Notes under the pieces: model-generated
What the model saw: the letters and a program-made list of their open reading frames with translations, nothing else
Database searches by the model: none
Told to the model about the DNA's origin: nothing
Assembly: GCA_029547045.1 (NCBI GenBank)
Contig: JAKPQL010000077.1
Span: 1 to 64,000, forward strand
Origin: Deltaproteobacteria bacterium
GTDB taxonomy: Bacteria; Desulfobacterota; Desulfomonilia; UBA1062
Length of the DNA stretch: 64,000 nucleotides
Direction of reading: 5' to 3'
In this document: positions 26,083 through 34,446 of the stretch, piece by piece
How the letters are laid out: every line of letters starts with the position of its first letter
Position numbering within the stretch: position 1 is the stretch's first letter
Translations under genes and position numbers: made by a program

Positions 26083-28871
26083 AAAGGTTTCGGGCATCAC
26101 TGATCTGCTGGATCCTCGTGGTTCTCGCATGCCCGGTTCCCTCCCTTGCCCGGGGGCTCGAAAGCAGGGTCCTGGGGAAACAGCTCTTCGAGGCTCTGCC
26201 CAAGGACCTCCTGAGCGTCACCATCGAGGTGGAAAACGGCTCCGGCCAAAGAGTGGAATGCATGCCCGCCGTGGAGCTCCCCAGTGGATGGAAGCCCATC
26301 ACCCAGGATCACCCCTTCACCCTGGAACCCGGCGGCTCGGAGGTCAGGCTGGTGAGCTTCTTCATCCCCTCCGCGGCGGACACGGGCGAGTATGATATCC
26401 AGTGCATCTTCGCATCGAAGGCCGACCCTTCGCTGGCCACCAGGCAGACCATCCGGGTCACGGTGCTCCCCGTTGCCGGGCTGACGGTGAGGTTCGTGGA
26501 CGCACCGCGCCGGGTGGTGGCGGGCGAAGAATACGAGGCGGCCTTCCTGGTGGGGAATGCAGGCAACCAGGAACAGCGCGTCCATGTGGTCATCTCCAGC
26601 CTCAACGACCTCCCCGCGGTTGCGGACAGGACCGACTTCAGCCTGGGCCCCGGGGCATCGCACCAGGTGCGGGTGACGGTGAGGACACGGGAGTCCGATC
26701 GTGGCGGGTTCACCCACCGGGTGACCTGTCGTGCCGAGGTGGCAGGCAACGAGGAGACGCACGCCATGGCCCAGTCCTTTGTGGAGGTCATCCCCTCCAG
26801 GGCGCGGCCCCTGGAGGGATTCCACAGAATCCCGTCCGCGCTGCGTCTCAGGCAGGCCCTGCAGTCGGTCACGGAGACGACAACGGCTGCGCAGCTGGAG
26901 CTGGAAGGACAGGGGAGCCTTGACGAGGGTGATCTCCACCGGGTGGAGTTCCTCTTCAGGGGCCCTGACACCCTGGACAAGACCGTGCTGGGCAGCAGGG
27001 ACAACTACTCGCTGAGGGCCTCCTCCCCGGTGTACGAGGTAGTGCTCGGGGACGCCCAGTATTCACTGACCCCCCTCACCGAGCAGTTCTTCACGGCCTG
27101 CGGCGCCGGCGGGACAGCCGAATACCGGGGGCTGGCGCTGAAAGGCTACTATGCCCGGTCCCGGTGGGACGAGCCCCACATGAGCCAGGCAGGCGGCGCG
27201 TTCGGGTATGCCTTCCCGGACACGGCCAGGGTGAGCTTTCAGGGACTGAGCAAGGACCAGGACGACATGGACGACAGCCAGAGTCTCTTCACCGCATCGG
27301 TGGAACTCACGCCCATGCCCTGGATGGAGCTTCACGTAGAGGGGGGCTCGGGGACGGGTCCGGACGAGACGGACAGTGCGTACCTGGGGCAGATCGCCTG
27401 CTCAGGCGCCTGGGGCTCTGCACATGCACGGTACATCCATGCCGGCCCAGACTTTCCCGGTTACTACCAGGACCGGGAGCTCATCTCGCTTTCCCTGTCC
27501 GGGCCCATCACGGACACTGTCCAGGTAAATGCGTCCCTTGACCAGGAACGGGGCAACCTAGACAAGGACCAACTCCTCCAGCAGGCCCCCCTCGACCTCA
27601 GGGCGCAGACGGGCCTGAGCTTCCGGCCGTACAGGGATACCACCTATACCCTGAGCCTGTACCACCGCAGGCTCAAGGACCTGATGGACTCCCCTGAGTA
27701 CGAATACACCGAGTACACCCTTCGCTCCGGCATGATGAAAAATGTTCAGGCATTGTCCTGCAATCTCTTTGCAGAGGCAGGGGCGAGGAAAGACCTCCTG
27801 AACGACCGGTCGGATCTCATCTACCAGATCTCCGCCTCCGCCTACCTCCGCTCCGGGCAGGACAGGACCTATGGGGCGCATCTCCGCTACGCCCACGGTG
27901 AAAACTCGGACACGGGAACCCATCGGACCATCACGGCCGGTGTCTCCGGGACGGGGCTCCTCCGCGGCGTCACCCAGGTCACCTGCGGGGCCCAGGTGGA
28001 TGCCTATCCGGATTCCTCCCTGGGGAACAAGTACCTGCTGAGCGCATCGGCCAGGCATCCTGCCGGCAGTGAAGGCTCTCTCCTGCTGAAGGCAACCCAG
28101 ACCCTGTATGACGACCACGACTACGACCAGGACGAGACAACGCTCATCCTCGAGTATGAGCACCGCTTCGGCCTGCCCGTGGCAAGGAAAGCGGGGGTGA
28201 GCTCGGTGTCGGGGGTGGTGAAGGACGCCCTCACCGGGGCGCCCCTGGGCGGCGTGCTGCTGAGGCTCGACCAGGAGACCTTCGCCACCGGGCCGGACGG
28301 GAGGTTCGCCTTCACCTCGGCGAGACCGGGCCCGGCCTACCTCTCCATCGACGCATCGAGGATCGGGCTCGACCGGATACCCGCCTGCGACAGCCCCCTT
28401 GGTCTGGACCTGGAGGCAGGGACGGACCACCCTCTGGAGATCCTCGTCACGACAAAGGCCGTCCTCACCGGTCAGGTGGTGCTCCACCGGGCCGCTGCAG
28501 CGGGGGGCGGCGTTCCCTACGAGCTGGAACAGGCGCCCGGCGTCCCAGGCCCGAAGGCTCAGGGAAGGGAGCTGGTGGAGGCAGAGGGACTGGCAAACAT
28601 CCTGGTGATCCTGACCGGCCCGGGTGGCACTGTACGCACCCTCACCGATACCCGTGGCAGGTTCCGCTTCACGGAGCTCCGCCCCGGGGCATGGACGCTC
28701 ACCGTGGACCCCGGGAACCTGCCCGCCTACCACGCCCCGGAAAGTGCCGAGATGCACCTGAACCTGAGTCCTGGAGAGGTCAAAGACTTGACCGTCAGGG
28801 TCCTCCCCCAGAAGAGGCGCATCCGCATCATGGAAGAGGGGGGCACCGTTGTCCAGCCCAGGGCGCCGTGA
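26079..28871 (+). CDS. large outer-membrane usher-like protein with Ig-like and CarboxypepD-reg-like domains
   Basis: 930 residues from TTG 26079, which overlaps the previous stop (TTGA). Signal peptide (ASLICWILVVLACPVPSLA); residues about 30-240 are two Ig-like domains (SVTIEVENGSGQRVECMP; YEAAFLVGNAGNQEQRVHVV). About 265-700 shows alternating-polarity strands with aromatic girdle residues (ALKGYYARSRWDE, DTTYTLSLYHRRLKDL, AHLRYAHGENSDT), like an outer-membrane barrel. Two carboxypeptidase-regulatory-like domains follow (VSGVVKDALTGAPLGGVLLRLD; VRTLTDTRGRFRFTELRPG). This mimics the barrel plus C-terminal Ig layout of fimbrial ushers without obvious FimD motifs. Role as secretion pore is inference. 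Confidence 0.65.
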   Translation: MKRFRASLICWILVVLACPVPSLARGLESRVLGKQLFEALPKDLLSVTIEVENGSGQRVECMPAVELPSGWKPITQDHPFTLEPGGSEVRLVSFFIPSAADTGEYDIQCIFASKADPSLATRQTIRVTVLPVAGLTVRFVDAPRRVVAGEEYEAAFLVGNAGNQEQRVHVVISSLNDLPAVADRTDFSLGPGASHQVRVTVRTRESDRGGFTHRVTCRAEVAGNEETHAMAQSFVEVIPSRARPLEGFHRIPSALRLRQALQSVTETTTAAQLELEGQGSLDEGDLHRVEFLFRGPDTLDKTVLGSRDNYSLRASSPVYEVVLGDAQYSLTPLTEQFFTACGAGGTAEYRGLALKGYYARSRWDEPHMSQAGGAFGYAFPDTARVSFQGLSKDQDDMDDSQSLFTASVELTPMPWMELHVEGGSGTGPDETDSAYLGQIACSGAWGSAHARYIHAGPDFPGYYQDRELISLSLSGPITDTVQVNASLDQERGNLDKDQLLQQAPLDLRAQTGLSFRPYRDTTYTLSLYHRRLKDLMDSPEYEYTEYTLRSGMMKNVQALSCNLFAEAGARKDLLNDRSDLIYQISASAYLRSGQDRTYGAHLRYAHGENSDTGTHRTITAGVSGTGLLRGVTQVTCGAQVDAYPDSSLGNKYLLSASARHPAGSEGSLLLKATQTLYDDHDYDQDETTLILEYEHRFGLPVARKAGVSSVSGVVKDALTGAPLGGVLLRLDQETFATGPDGRFAFTSARPGPAYLSIDASRIGLDRIPACDSPLGLDLEAGTDHPLEILVTTKAVLTGQVVLHRAAAAGGGVPYELEQAPGVPGPKAQGRELVEAEGLANILVILTGPGGTVRTLTDTRGRFRFTELRPGAWTLTVDPGNLPAYHAPESAEMHLNLSPGEVKDLTVRVLPQKRRIRIMEEGGTVVQPRAP

Positions 28872-28930
28872 ACAGAGTCCTTCCGGCATGCACCTTGACC
28901 TCGCCCGGGCGCTCTGATAAAGCTCAACCC

Positions 28931-29746
28931 ATGGATTTTCCCCTCATCGACAGGGCCGTGGACCTGCTTCTGAGATCGAAACACACGGTGGTCCTCACCG
29001 GTGCGGGCATATCAACCGAATCAGGGGTGCCTGACTTCCGTTCGCCCGGGGGCATCTGGGAGCGGTACGATCCCACCCTCTTCTTCTATGCTCGGTTCGT
29101 GGCCGAGCCTGACGTGGTATGGAGATGCCTCATAGAGATGAACTCATCCGGGTCCCTGTCCCTGTGGGACGCAAGGCCCAACCGGGGCCACCTCGCCTTG
29201 GCGGAACTGGAGGACATGGGGCTCGTCAAGGCAGTCATCACGCAGAACGTGGACAACCTTCACCAGAAGGCGGGCAGTCGCACCGTCATCGAGTTCCACG
29301 GCAACATGCTCGTGTTCAGGTGCCTCGACTGCGGCCGCAGGTACGGGTACGAACAGCTCCTGGAGATCATCGCCGAAGGCACCTCCCTCCCACCCCGGTG
29401 CGAGTGCGGGGGCGTGCTCAAACCCGATGCAGTGTTCTTCGGTGAGGCCATACCCGCCGATGCCCTCAACGAATCGTTCCGGCACGCCCAGGAGTGTGAC
29501 CTCATGCTGGTGGTGGGCACCTCGGCACAGATCGAGCCCGCGGCGTCGCTGCCCATTGTGGCAAAGGGCATGCACTCCATGTTCCGGGGCATGGGGGCGT
29601 TCTTCTCCAAGATCACCTCCCATGTCATCGAGATCAACCGGGAGCCCACCCCGCTCACCGGCGAGGTTTCGGATTTCCTCATCCAGGGGAGCGCCGGGGA
29701 GATCCTGTCGCTCATCGTGCAGAAGGTGAAGGAAAAGAGGGGCTAG
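28931..29746 (+). CDS. cobB: Sir2-family NAD-dependent protein deacylase
   Basis: Removes acetyl (or other acyl) groups from protein lysines, using NAD and releasing nicotinamide and O-acyl-ADP-ribose. Motifs: GAGISTESGVPDFRS, TQNVDNLH, catalytic His in EFHGNM, and a four-Cys zinc site (CLDC and CEC). 271 residues. ATG 28931 gives the expected N-terminus; no ribosome site is visible. The track's 80 upstream residues overlap the previous gene and are rejected. The next gene starts two bases after its stop. Confidence 0.93.
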   Translation: MDFPLIDRAVDLLLRSKHTVVLTGAGISTESGVPDFRSPGGIWERYDPTLFFYARFVAEPDVVWRCLIEMNSSGSLSLWDARPNRGHLALAELEDMGLVKAVITQNVDNLHQKAGSRTVIEFHGNMLVFRCLDCGRRYGYEQLLEIIAEGTSLPPRCECGGVLKPDAVFFGEAIPADALNESFRHAQECDLMLVVGTSAQIEPAASLPIVAKGMHSMFRGMGAFFSKITSHVIEINREPTPLTGEVSDFLIQGSAGEILSLIVQKVKEKRG

Positions 29747-29747
29747 C

Positions 29748-30563
29748 ATGATCATCACCGGGAGCACACGGGTATTCACCATTCTCAGCCACCCCTCCAC
29801 CCACGTCACGGCACCCCTGATCTTCAACCACCTCTTCTCCTCCATGGGCCTGGACATGGTCTACATCGCCCACGACGTCCTGCCCGGATCCGTGCCCCAT
29901 GCCCTGAAGTCGTTTGCCGGCTGGGAAAACCTCGGCGGGTTCAACGTGACGATCCCCCACAAGGAGTCGGTTGCCGGCCTCCTCACCGACCTGTGCCCCG
30001 TATCGAGACGGATCGGGGTGGTGAACACGGTGGTGCGGCTGCCGGACGGCTCCCTCAGAGGCGCCAACACCGACGGCATCGGGGCACTTTTGGCCATCGG
30101 CCCCGCCGGGGGAGCATCCTGCCTGGTCATGGGCGCAGGCGGGGCATCCCGGGCCATCGTGCACGCACTGCTGGAGGCCGGCGCCTCGAAGGTCCTGATC
30201 CTGAACCGTTCCCCCGAGGGTGCCCGGCGCCTGTGCGCGCTCATGGGCAGCGAGGCCGTGCGCCCCTATGCGGGAGACCCCCTCGAGGAGATGGACATCG
30301 TGGTCCAGGCGACCCCGGTGTCTGATGCAATCCCCTTTCGCCTTGACCTTTCGCGATTCAGGCCTGCGACCCGAATCCTGGAGACCATCATGCGGCCCAC
30401 CGCACTTGCCGAAAAAGCCCGCGAGCTGGGACTTCGCCTCATCCAGGGTCAGGCCATGCTCTACCACCAGACCCGGGAGAATTTCCGGATCCTCACCGGG
30501 CTTGATCTCCCGCAGGACGCGCTCGACAGCGCCTTCGCATCCATCGGGTACCATCGGCCATGA
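29748..30563 (+). CDS. shikimate dehydrogenase-like protein (divergent AroE family)
   Basis: Two-domain NADP-dependent oxidoreductase of the AroE superfamily, 271 residues. NVTIPHKES (catalytic Lys), GANTDGIGA (catalytic Asp) and nucleotide loop MGAGGASRAI are intact. The substrate-binding start reads HPSTHVTAPLIFN, where true AroE has SHSLSP..HN, and the region after the Rossmann fold (ILETIMRPTALAEKA..GLRLIQGQAMLYHQ) is like the shikimate-dehydrogenase-like (SdhL/Ael1) group. It may still be the only AroE here, or act on quinate or another cyclic acid. It overlaps the small Cys-rich ORF by four bases. Confidence 0.82.
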   Translation: MIITGSTRVFTILSHPSTHVTAPLIFNHLFSSMGLDMVYIAHDVLPGSVPHALKSFAGWENLGGFNVTIPHKESVAGLLTDLCPVSRRIGVVNTVVRLPDGSLRGANTDGIGALLAIGPAGGASCLVMGAGGASRAIVHALLEAGASKVLILNRSPEGARRLCALMGSEAVRPYAGDPLEEMDIVVQATPVSDAIPFRLDLSRFRPATRILETIMRPTALAEKARELGLRLIQGQAMLYHQTRENFRILTGLDLPQDALDSAFASIGYHRP

Positions 30564-30724
30564 GGACGTACATCATCTGCACCCGAAGGAGAGGCAGGCC
30601 CAAGGTCGCCATCGAGGTGTGCAAGGCCTGCAGATACGGCAGGAGATGCAAGCACTTCTCCGCCTACCGCAATCCCCCGCTCTTCCCGGACTCGGAAAAA
30701 CCGCGAGGAAATGCAATTCCTTGA
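30560..30724 (+). CDS. small Cys-rich zinc-ribbon-like protein
   Basis: 54 residues, below the ORF-track cutoff. Start ATG overlaps the AroE-like stop (ATGA). The sequence has a basic segment (CTRRRGRPKVAIEV) and a compact cluster CKACRYGRRC, four Cys in all, able to bind a metal. The tail is Pro-rich. Placement without a gap between two conserved genes (def begins 34 bases after) and good codon use support a real gene. I recall similar short Cys-rich ORFs in related genomes but cannot verify. Function unknown. Confidence 0.55.
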   Translation: MRTYIICTRRRGRPKVAIEVCKACRYGRRCKHFSAYRNPPLFPDSEKPRGNAIP

Positions 30725-30757
30725 CAGTGCCTGGAAGAGGCACTATGGTACCTCTGT

Positions 30758-31258
30758 ATGCCGCAGAGACATATCCTCATCTACCCCGAGCCTGTCCTGA
30801 AGGCCCCGGCCAGCCAGATCGAGAACATCGACCTCGATATCGTCACGCTGGCCCGGGACATGGAGGAGGCCATGTACGAGGCCCCTGGCGTGGGCCTTGC
30901 TGCGCCGCAGGTGGGCAGCGGCAGGCGGCTCATCCTCGTGGATCCCACGGCCAAGAGGGGATCGGGCAGCCTGCTGGTGGTCCTGAACCCGGTCATCGTG
31001 GAGCGGGAGGGCAGTGTGACGGACAGTGAGATGTGCCTGAGCGTGCCAGAGATCTCGGTGGACGTGAAGCGTTCCGAGAGGATCCTCATCAGGGGCGTAA
31101 ACCTCGACGGTAAGGAGGTCACCATCGAGGCCGAGGGGTTTCTGGCACGGATCTTCCAGCACGAGATCGACCACCTCGACGGCAAGGTCATCCTGGACTA
31201 TGCCTCGGCTCTGAAACGGGCCATCTACCTGAAGAAGAGGAAAAAGGGGAAGATATGA
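30758..31258 (+). CDS. def: peptide deformylase
   Basis: Removes the formyl group from the N-terminal Met of new proteins; iron enzyme, cytosolic, acting after translation initiated with the product of the fmt gene that overlaps its end. Motif 1 GVGLAAPQV and motif 3 QHEIDHLDG are canonical. Motif 2 is SEMCLSVPE, with Met replacing the Gly of EGCLS; the metal-ligand Cys is kept. 166 residues, normal. The last bases (GATATGA) contain the fmt start. Confidence 0.95.
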   Translation: MPQRHILIYPEPVLKAPASQIENIDLDIVTLARDMEEAMYEAPGVGLAAPQVGSGRRLILVDPTAKRGSGSLLVVLNPVIVEREGSVTDSEMCLSVPEISVDVKRSERILIRGVNLDGKEVTIEAEGFLARIFQHEIDHLDGKVILDYASALKRAIYLKKRKKGKI

Positions 31259-32187
31259 GGATCGCCTTCATGGGCACACCAGCATTTGCCGTGCCCACCC
31301 TTGCCGCCCTCATGAGCTCCCATGGGCATGAGATCATGTTCGTCCTCACCCAGCCGGACAAGCCCCAGGGGAGGGGCATGCACCTCCAGGCGCCTCCCGT
31401 CAAGGACGCGGCGCTCTCGGGGGGCCTCCGCGTGGTCCAGCCCGAGCGCCTCAGGGATAACGCCGAGGTGAGGGACCTTTTCGTCGAGGCGAGACTCGAC
31501 GCGGCGGTGGTGGTGGCCTACGGCAGGCTGATCCCCGCCGGATGGCTGGATATCCCCCGGCTCGGGTTCATCAACGTGCATGCATCCCTCCTGCCAGAGC
31601 TCCGGGGCGCGGCACCCATCAACCGGGCCATCCTCGCGGGCCTCTCCACCACAGGCGTCAGCATCATGCAGATCGAGGCCGCCATGGACACGGGGCCGGT
31701 CTTTGCCCGGTCCGAAACGGCGATTACGGAGCAGGACGACGCACTGACCCTTTCCGAGCGGCTGAGCGTCCTGGGGGCACGCACGCTCATGGAGACCCTG
31801 CCCCTCATCGACGAGGGACGCATCCGGCCCGAGCCCCAGGACCATGCCCGGGCCACCTATGCGCCCATGCTCACCAGGGAGGAGGGCGAGATCGACTGGA
31901 CGCAGGACCTGGACACGATCCGCAACATGATCCGCGGCCTTGTCCCCTGGCCCTGCGCATACACCTTCCTGAACGGAAAGATGCTCAAGATCCTGCAGGC
32001 CGTATGCGAGCCGGGCGAGACAGGGCACCCGCCCGGAACGCTCTTCAAGGACCGCACAGGGGTGCGCATCGCCTGCACAGGCGGGAGCATCGTACCGCAG
32101 AGACTCCAGGTGGAGGGAAAGAAGGCCGTCGCCTGTGACGCCTTCTCATGCGGTCTCAAGACCAACCGGGCAATTCTGGGGAGGTGA
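31255..32187 (+). CDS. fmt: methionyl-tRNA formyltransferase
   Basis: Formylates initiator Met-tRNA with 10-formyl-tetrahydrofolate. N-terminal MRIAFMGTPAFAVPTL, catalytic Asn and His in INVHASLLPELRGAAPINRA, and Asp in MQIEAAMDTGPV are intact, and a C-terminal OB domain is present (about 210-310). 310 residues. It overlaps def by four bases, the usual def-fmt pair, and the following rpe begins a few bases after its stop. Confidence 0.96.
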   Translation: MRIAFMGTPAFAVPTLAALMSSHGHEIMFVLTQPDKPQGRGMHLQAPPVKDAALSGGLRVVQPERLRDNAEVRDLFVEARLDAAVVVAYGRLIPAGWLDIPRLGFINVHASLLPELRGAAPINRAILAGLSTTGVSIMQIEAAMDTGPVFARSETAITEQDDALTLSERLSVLGARTLMETLPLIDEGRIRPEPQDHARATYAPMLTREEGEIDWTQDLDTIRNMIRGLVPWPCAYTFLNGKMLKILQAVCEPGETGHPPGTLFKDRTGVRIACTGGSIVPQRLQVEGKKAVACDAFSCGLKTNRAILGR

Positions 32188-32192
32188 TCCGG

Positions 32193-32858
32193 ATGCCGGA
32201 CGTCATCATCGCACCATCCATTCTCTCGGCCGACTTCGCCCACCTGGGCCGGGACATCGACGCCGTGGTGTCCGCCGGGGCCCGGTGGATCCACGTGGAT
32301 GTCATGGACGGCGTGTTCGTGCCCAACATCACCATCGGCCCAGTGGTGGTGAAGAGCATCCGCAGGACCACCAGGGCGTTCCTCGACTGCCACCTCATGA
32401 TCACCGAGCCTGACCGGTACATCGATGACTTCCGCTCGGCCGGTGCGGACGGCATCACGGTGCATGCGGAGGCGACACGGCACCTGCAGCGCACCCTGGC
32501 TACCATCAGGGGCATGGGCCTCAAGGCAGGCGTCTCCCTGAACCCCTCCACCCCGCTGGATGCCGTCAGGTACTGCCTGGCCGACCTCGACCTGCTCCTC
32601 ATCATGACCGTGAATCCCGGGTTCGGCGGCCAGTCCTTCATCAGTTCCATGCTCCAGAAGATTTCGGACGCAAAGGCCATGATCGGCGGCCATCCCATCC
32701 AGCTCCAGGTGGACGGGGGAGTCACCAAGGAAAACCTGGCCATGCTCGCACAAGCGGGCGTAGAGAACATGGTCGCAGGGTCCAGCATCTTTTCCACCCC
32801 TGACCCGGGAAAGACCGTAAAGGAGATGATTGACATTGTCCGAAGCGTCCAGCGTTAG
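32193..32858 (+). CDS. rpe: ribulose-phosphate 3-epimerase
   Basis: Interconverts ribulose 5-phosphate and xylulose 5-phosphate in the pentose phosphate pathway. TIM-barrel signatures: IAPSILSADFAHLG, WIHVDVMDGVFVPNIT, DCHLMI, MTVNPGFGGQSFI, QVDGGVT and VAGSSIFS. Start ATG 32193 has GGGGAGGTG close upstream; the longer track start is unlikely. 221 residues. The end overlaps the next gene by 29 bases. Confidence 0.96.
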   Translation: MPDVIIAPSILSADFAHLGRDIDAVVSAGARWIHVDVMDGVFVPNITIGPVVVKSIRRTTRAFLDCHLMITEPDRYIDDFRSAGADGITVHAEATRHLQRTLATIRGMGLKAGVSLNPSTPLDAVRYCLADLDLLLIMTVNPGFGGQSFISSMLQKISDAKAMIGGHPIQLQVDGGVTKENLAMLAQAGVENMVAGSSIFSTPDPGKTVKEMIDIVRSVQR

Positions 32859-34446
32859 ACTCCTCGCCGCCCTCGTCCTCGCAGCGGGCCTGATCGGCTG
32901 CGCGCATGCGCCCGTCCCTCAACCCCCTCCCTACGAGACCCTGCAGGACCCCAACCTCATCATGGTGGTCGCCCGCTACGAGGAGAACCAGGGCAACTGG
33001 GAGGAGGCCCTGAAGCTGTACTCGCGCCTGGACACCCCGTACGCCTGGCTGGCACGGGCGCGCATCTACTACGTCATCGAGGACAACACCGCATCGCTCG
33101 CAGAGCTGCAGAAGGTCATCGACGACGGCACCTACCTCCAGGAGGCCCTGGAGATGAGGATCAGGATCCATGCCCGGGGAGGCAACTGGGACATGGCCAT
33201 CAAGGACACCGAGGCCCTGTCCAAGAAATACCCGGAGAACGTCCAGATCAAGATCAATCTCGCCAACATCAGGATCATCACCGGCGACTACCGGCAGGCA
33301 AAGGCCATCCTGAAGGGGCTCATCGGAAAGGGCGACGACAGCATCATCCACTACACCACGGCGCGGGCGTGCATCGGGGAGCGGGATTTCACCTGTGCCA
33401 AGGAATCCCTGAGGAAGACCATCGACACACGCCCCGAATTCATCCCCGCATACCTGGACCTTGCCCGGATCCATGCCTTGCTGGGGGAGCTGAGCCAGGC
33501 CGAGGGCACCTACCTGAAGCTGCTGGACGTGGAGCCGTTCTCGAACGAGGCCCATCTCGCCCTGGTGGAGTACTACATCGACCAGAAACGCTACAAGGAC
33601 GCCATCGAGCACCTGAAATCGGTCCTCGAGACGAACCCCGACCCCCTGGTGCTGCGCAAGCTCATCGTCCTGGACCTCCAGGAGGGTCGGTTCGAGGACG
33701 CGCTGAACCTCATCAGGGGCATGCAGGAGATGACCGACGACGACAGGTACTACCTCGCCCTGGCGTACGCAGGGCTCGAACGGTACGAGGAGGCGCTCCT
33801 GGTGCTCAGGGACATCCCCCTGTCCGGGAAAATGGGGTGCGACACCACCATGGTCACCTCCTCCATCCTCAAGAACATGGACCGGAACGAGGAGTCCGTG
33901 AAGGTCCTGGAAGATGCCTGGAAGAATTACGCAGACCTCGGCACGTGTAACGAGATCGGCTACCAGCTCGCCACCGAACTCGATGCCGTGGGCAGGAGGG
34001 ACGACGGCCTGCGGATCGCCCTGAAACTCCTGGAAAAGGATCCCCAGGACCCCATCGCCCTGAACTTCGTGGGATATGTGTGGGCGGACCGGGGCATGAA
34101 CCTGGACAAGGCATACACCATGATCCGGGATGCCCTGGAGATGAAGCCCGATGACCCGTACATCCTCGACTCCATGGCCTGGGTCCTGTATAAGATGGGC
34201 AGGAGCAGGGAGGCGCTCACGTACATCGAGAAGGCGCTGAATGCCCTGAAGGACGACCCCACCATCAACGAGCACATGGGCGACATCCTGAAGAGCCTGG
34301 GCCAGACGGACAGGGCCTTGGACTTCTACCTCAAGTCATCCCTGCTCAACCGGTCGACGAACAACGACCTGAAGGACAAGATCAACAGGATCCTCAAGCC
34401 GGAGCGGCAGGCCGGAGGGGAACACAAGGAGTTGACAGTCCCATGA
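32830..34446 (+). CDS. TPR-repeat lipoprotein
   Basis: 538 residues starting at TTG 32830, with AAGGAGA five bases before it inside rpe. Signal peptide ending in lipobox GLIGCAH at Cys 24, so probably anchored to the outer membrane facing the periplasm. The remainder is TPR-type helical repeats throughout (NWEEALKLYSRL, DYRQAKAILKGLI, RYKDAIEHLKSVLETNPD, NLDKAYTMIRDALEMKPDDP, YIEKALNALKDDP). Its stop overlaps the MCE gene start, so it may be a scaffold for that lipid-transport protein. Confidence 0.85.
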   Translation: MTLSEASSVRLLAALVLAAGLIGCAHAPVPQPPPYETLQDPNLIMVVARYEENQGNWEEALKLYSRLDTPYAWLARARIYYVIEDNTASLAELQKVIDDGTYLQEALEMRIRIHARGGNWDMAIKDTEALSKKYPENVQIKINLANIRIITGDYRQAKAILKGLIGKGDDSIIHYTTARACIGERDFTCAKESLRKTIDTRPEFIPAYLDLARIHALLGELSQAEGTYLKLLDVEPFSNEAHLALVEYYIDQKRYKDAIEHLKSVLETNPDPLVLRKLIVLDLQEGRFEDALNLIRGMQEMTDDDRYYLALAYAGLERYEEALLVLRDIPLSGKMGCDTTMVTSSILKNMDRNEESVKVLEDAWKNYADLGTCNEIGYQLATELDAVGRRDDGLRIALKLLEKDPQDPIALNFVGYVWADRGMNLDKAYTMIRDALEMKPDDPYILDSMAWVLYKMGRSREALTYIEKALNALKDDPTINEHMGDILKSLGQTDRALDFYLKSSLLNRSTNNDLKDKINRILKPERQAGGEHKELTVP

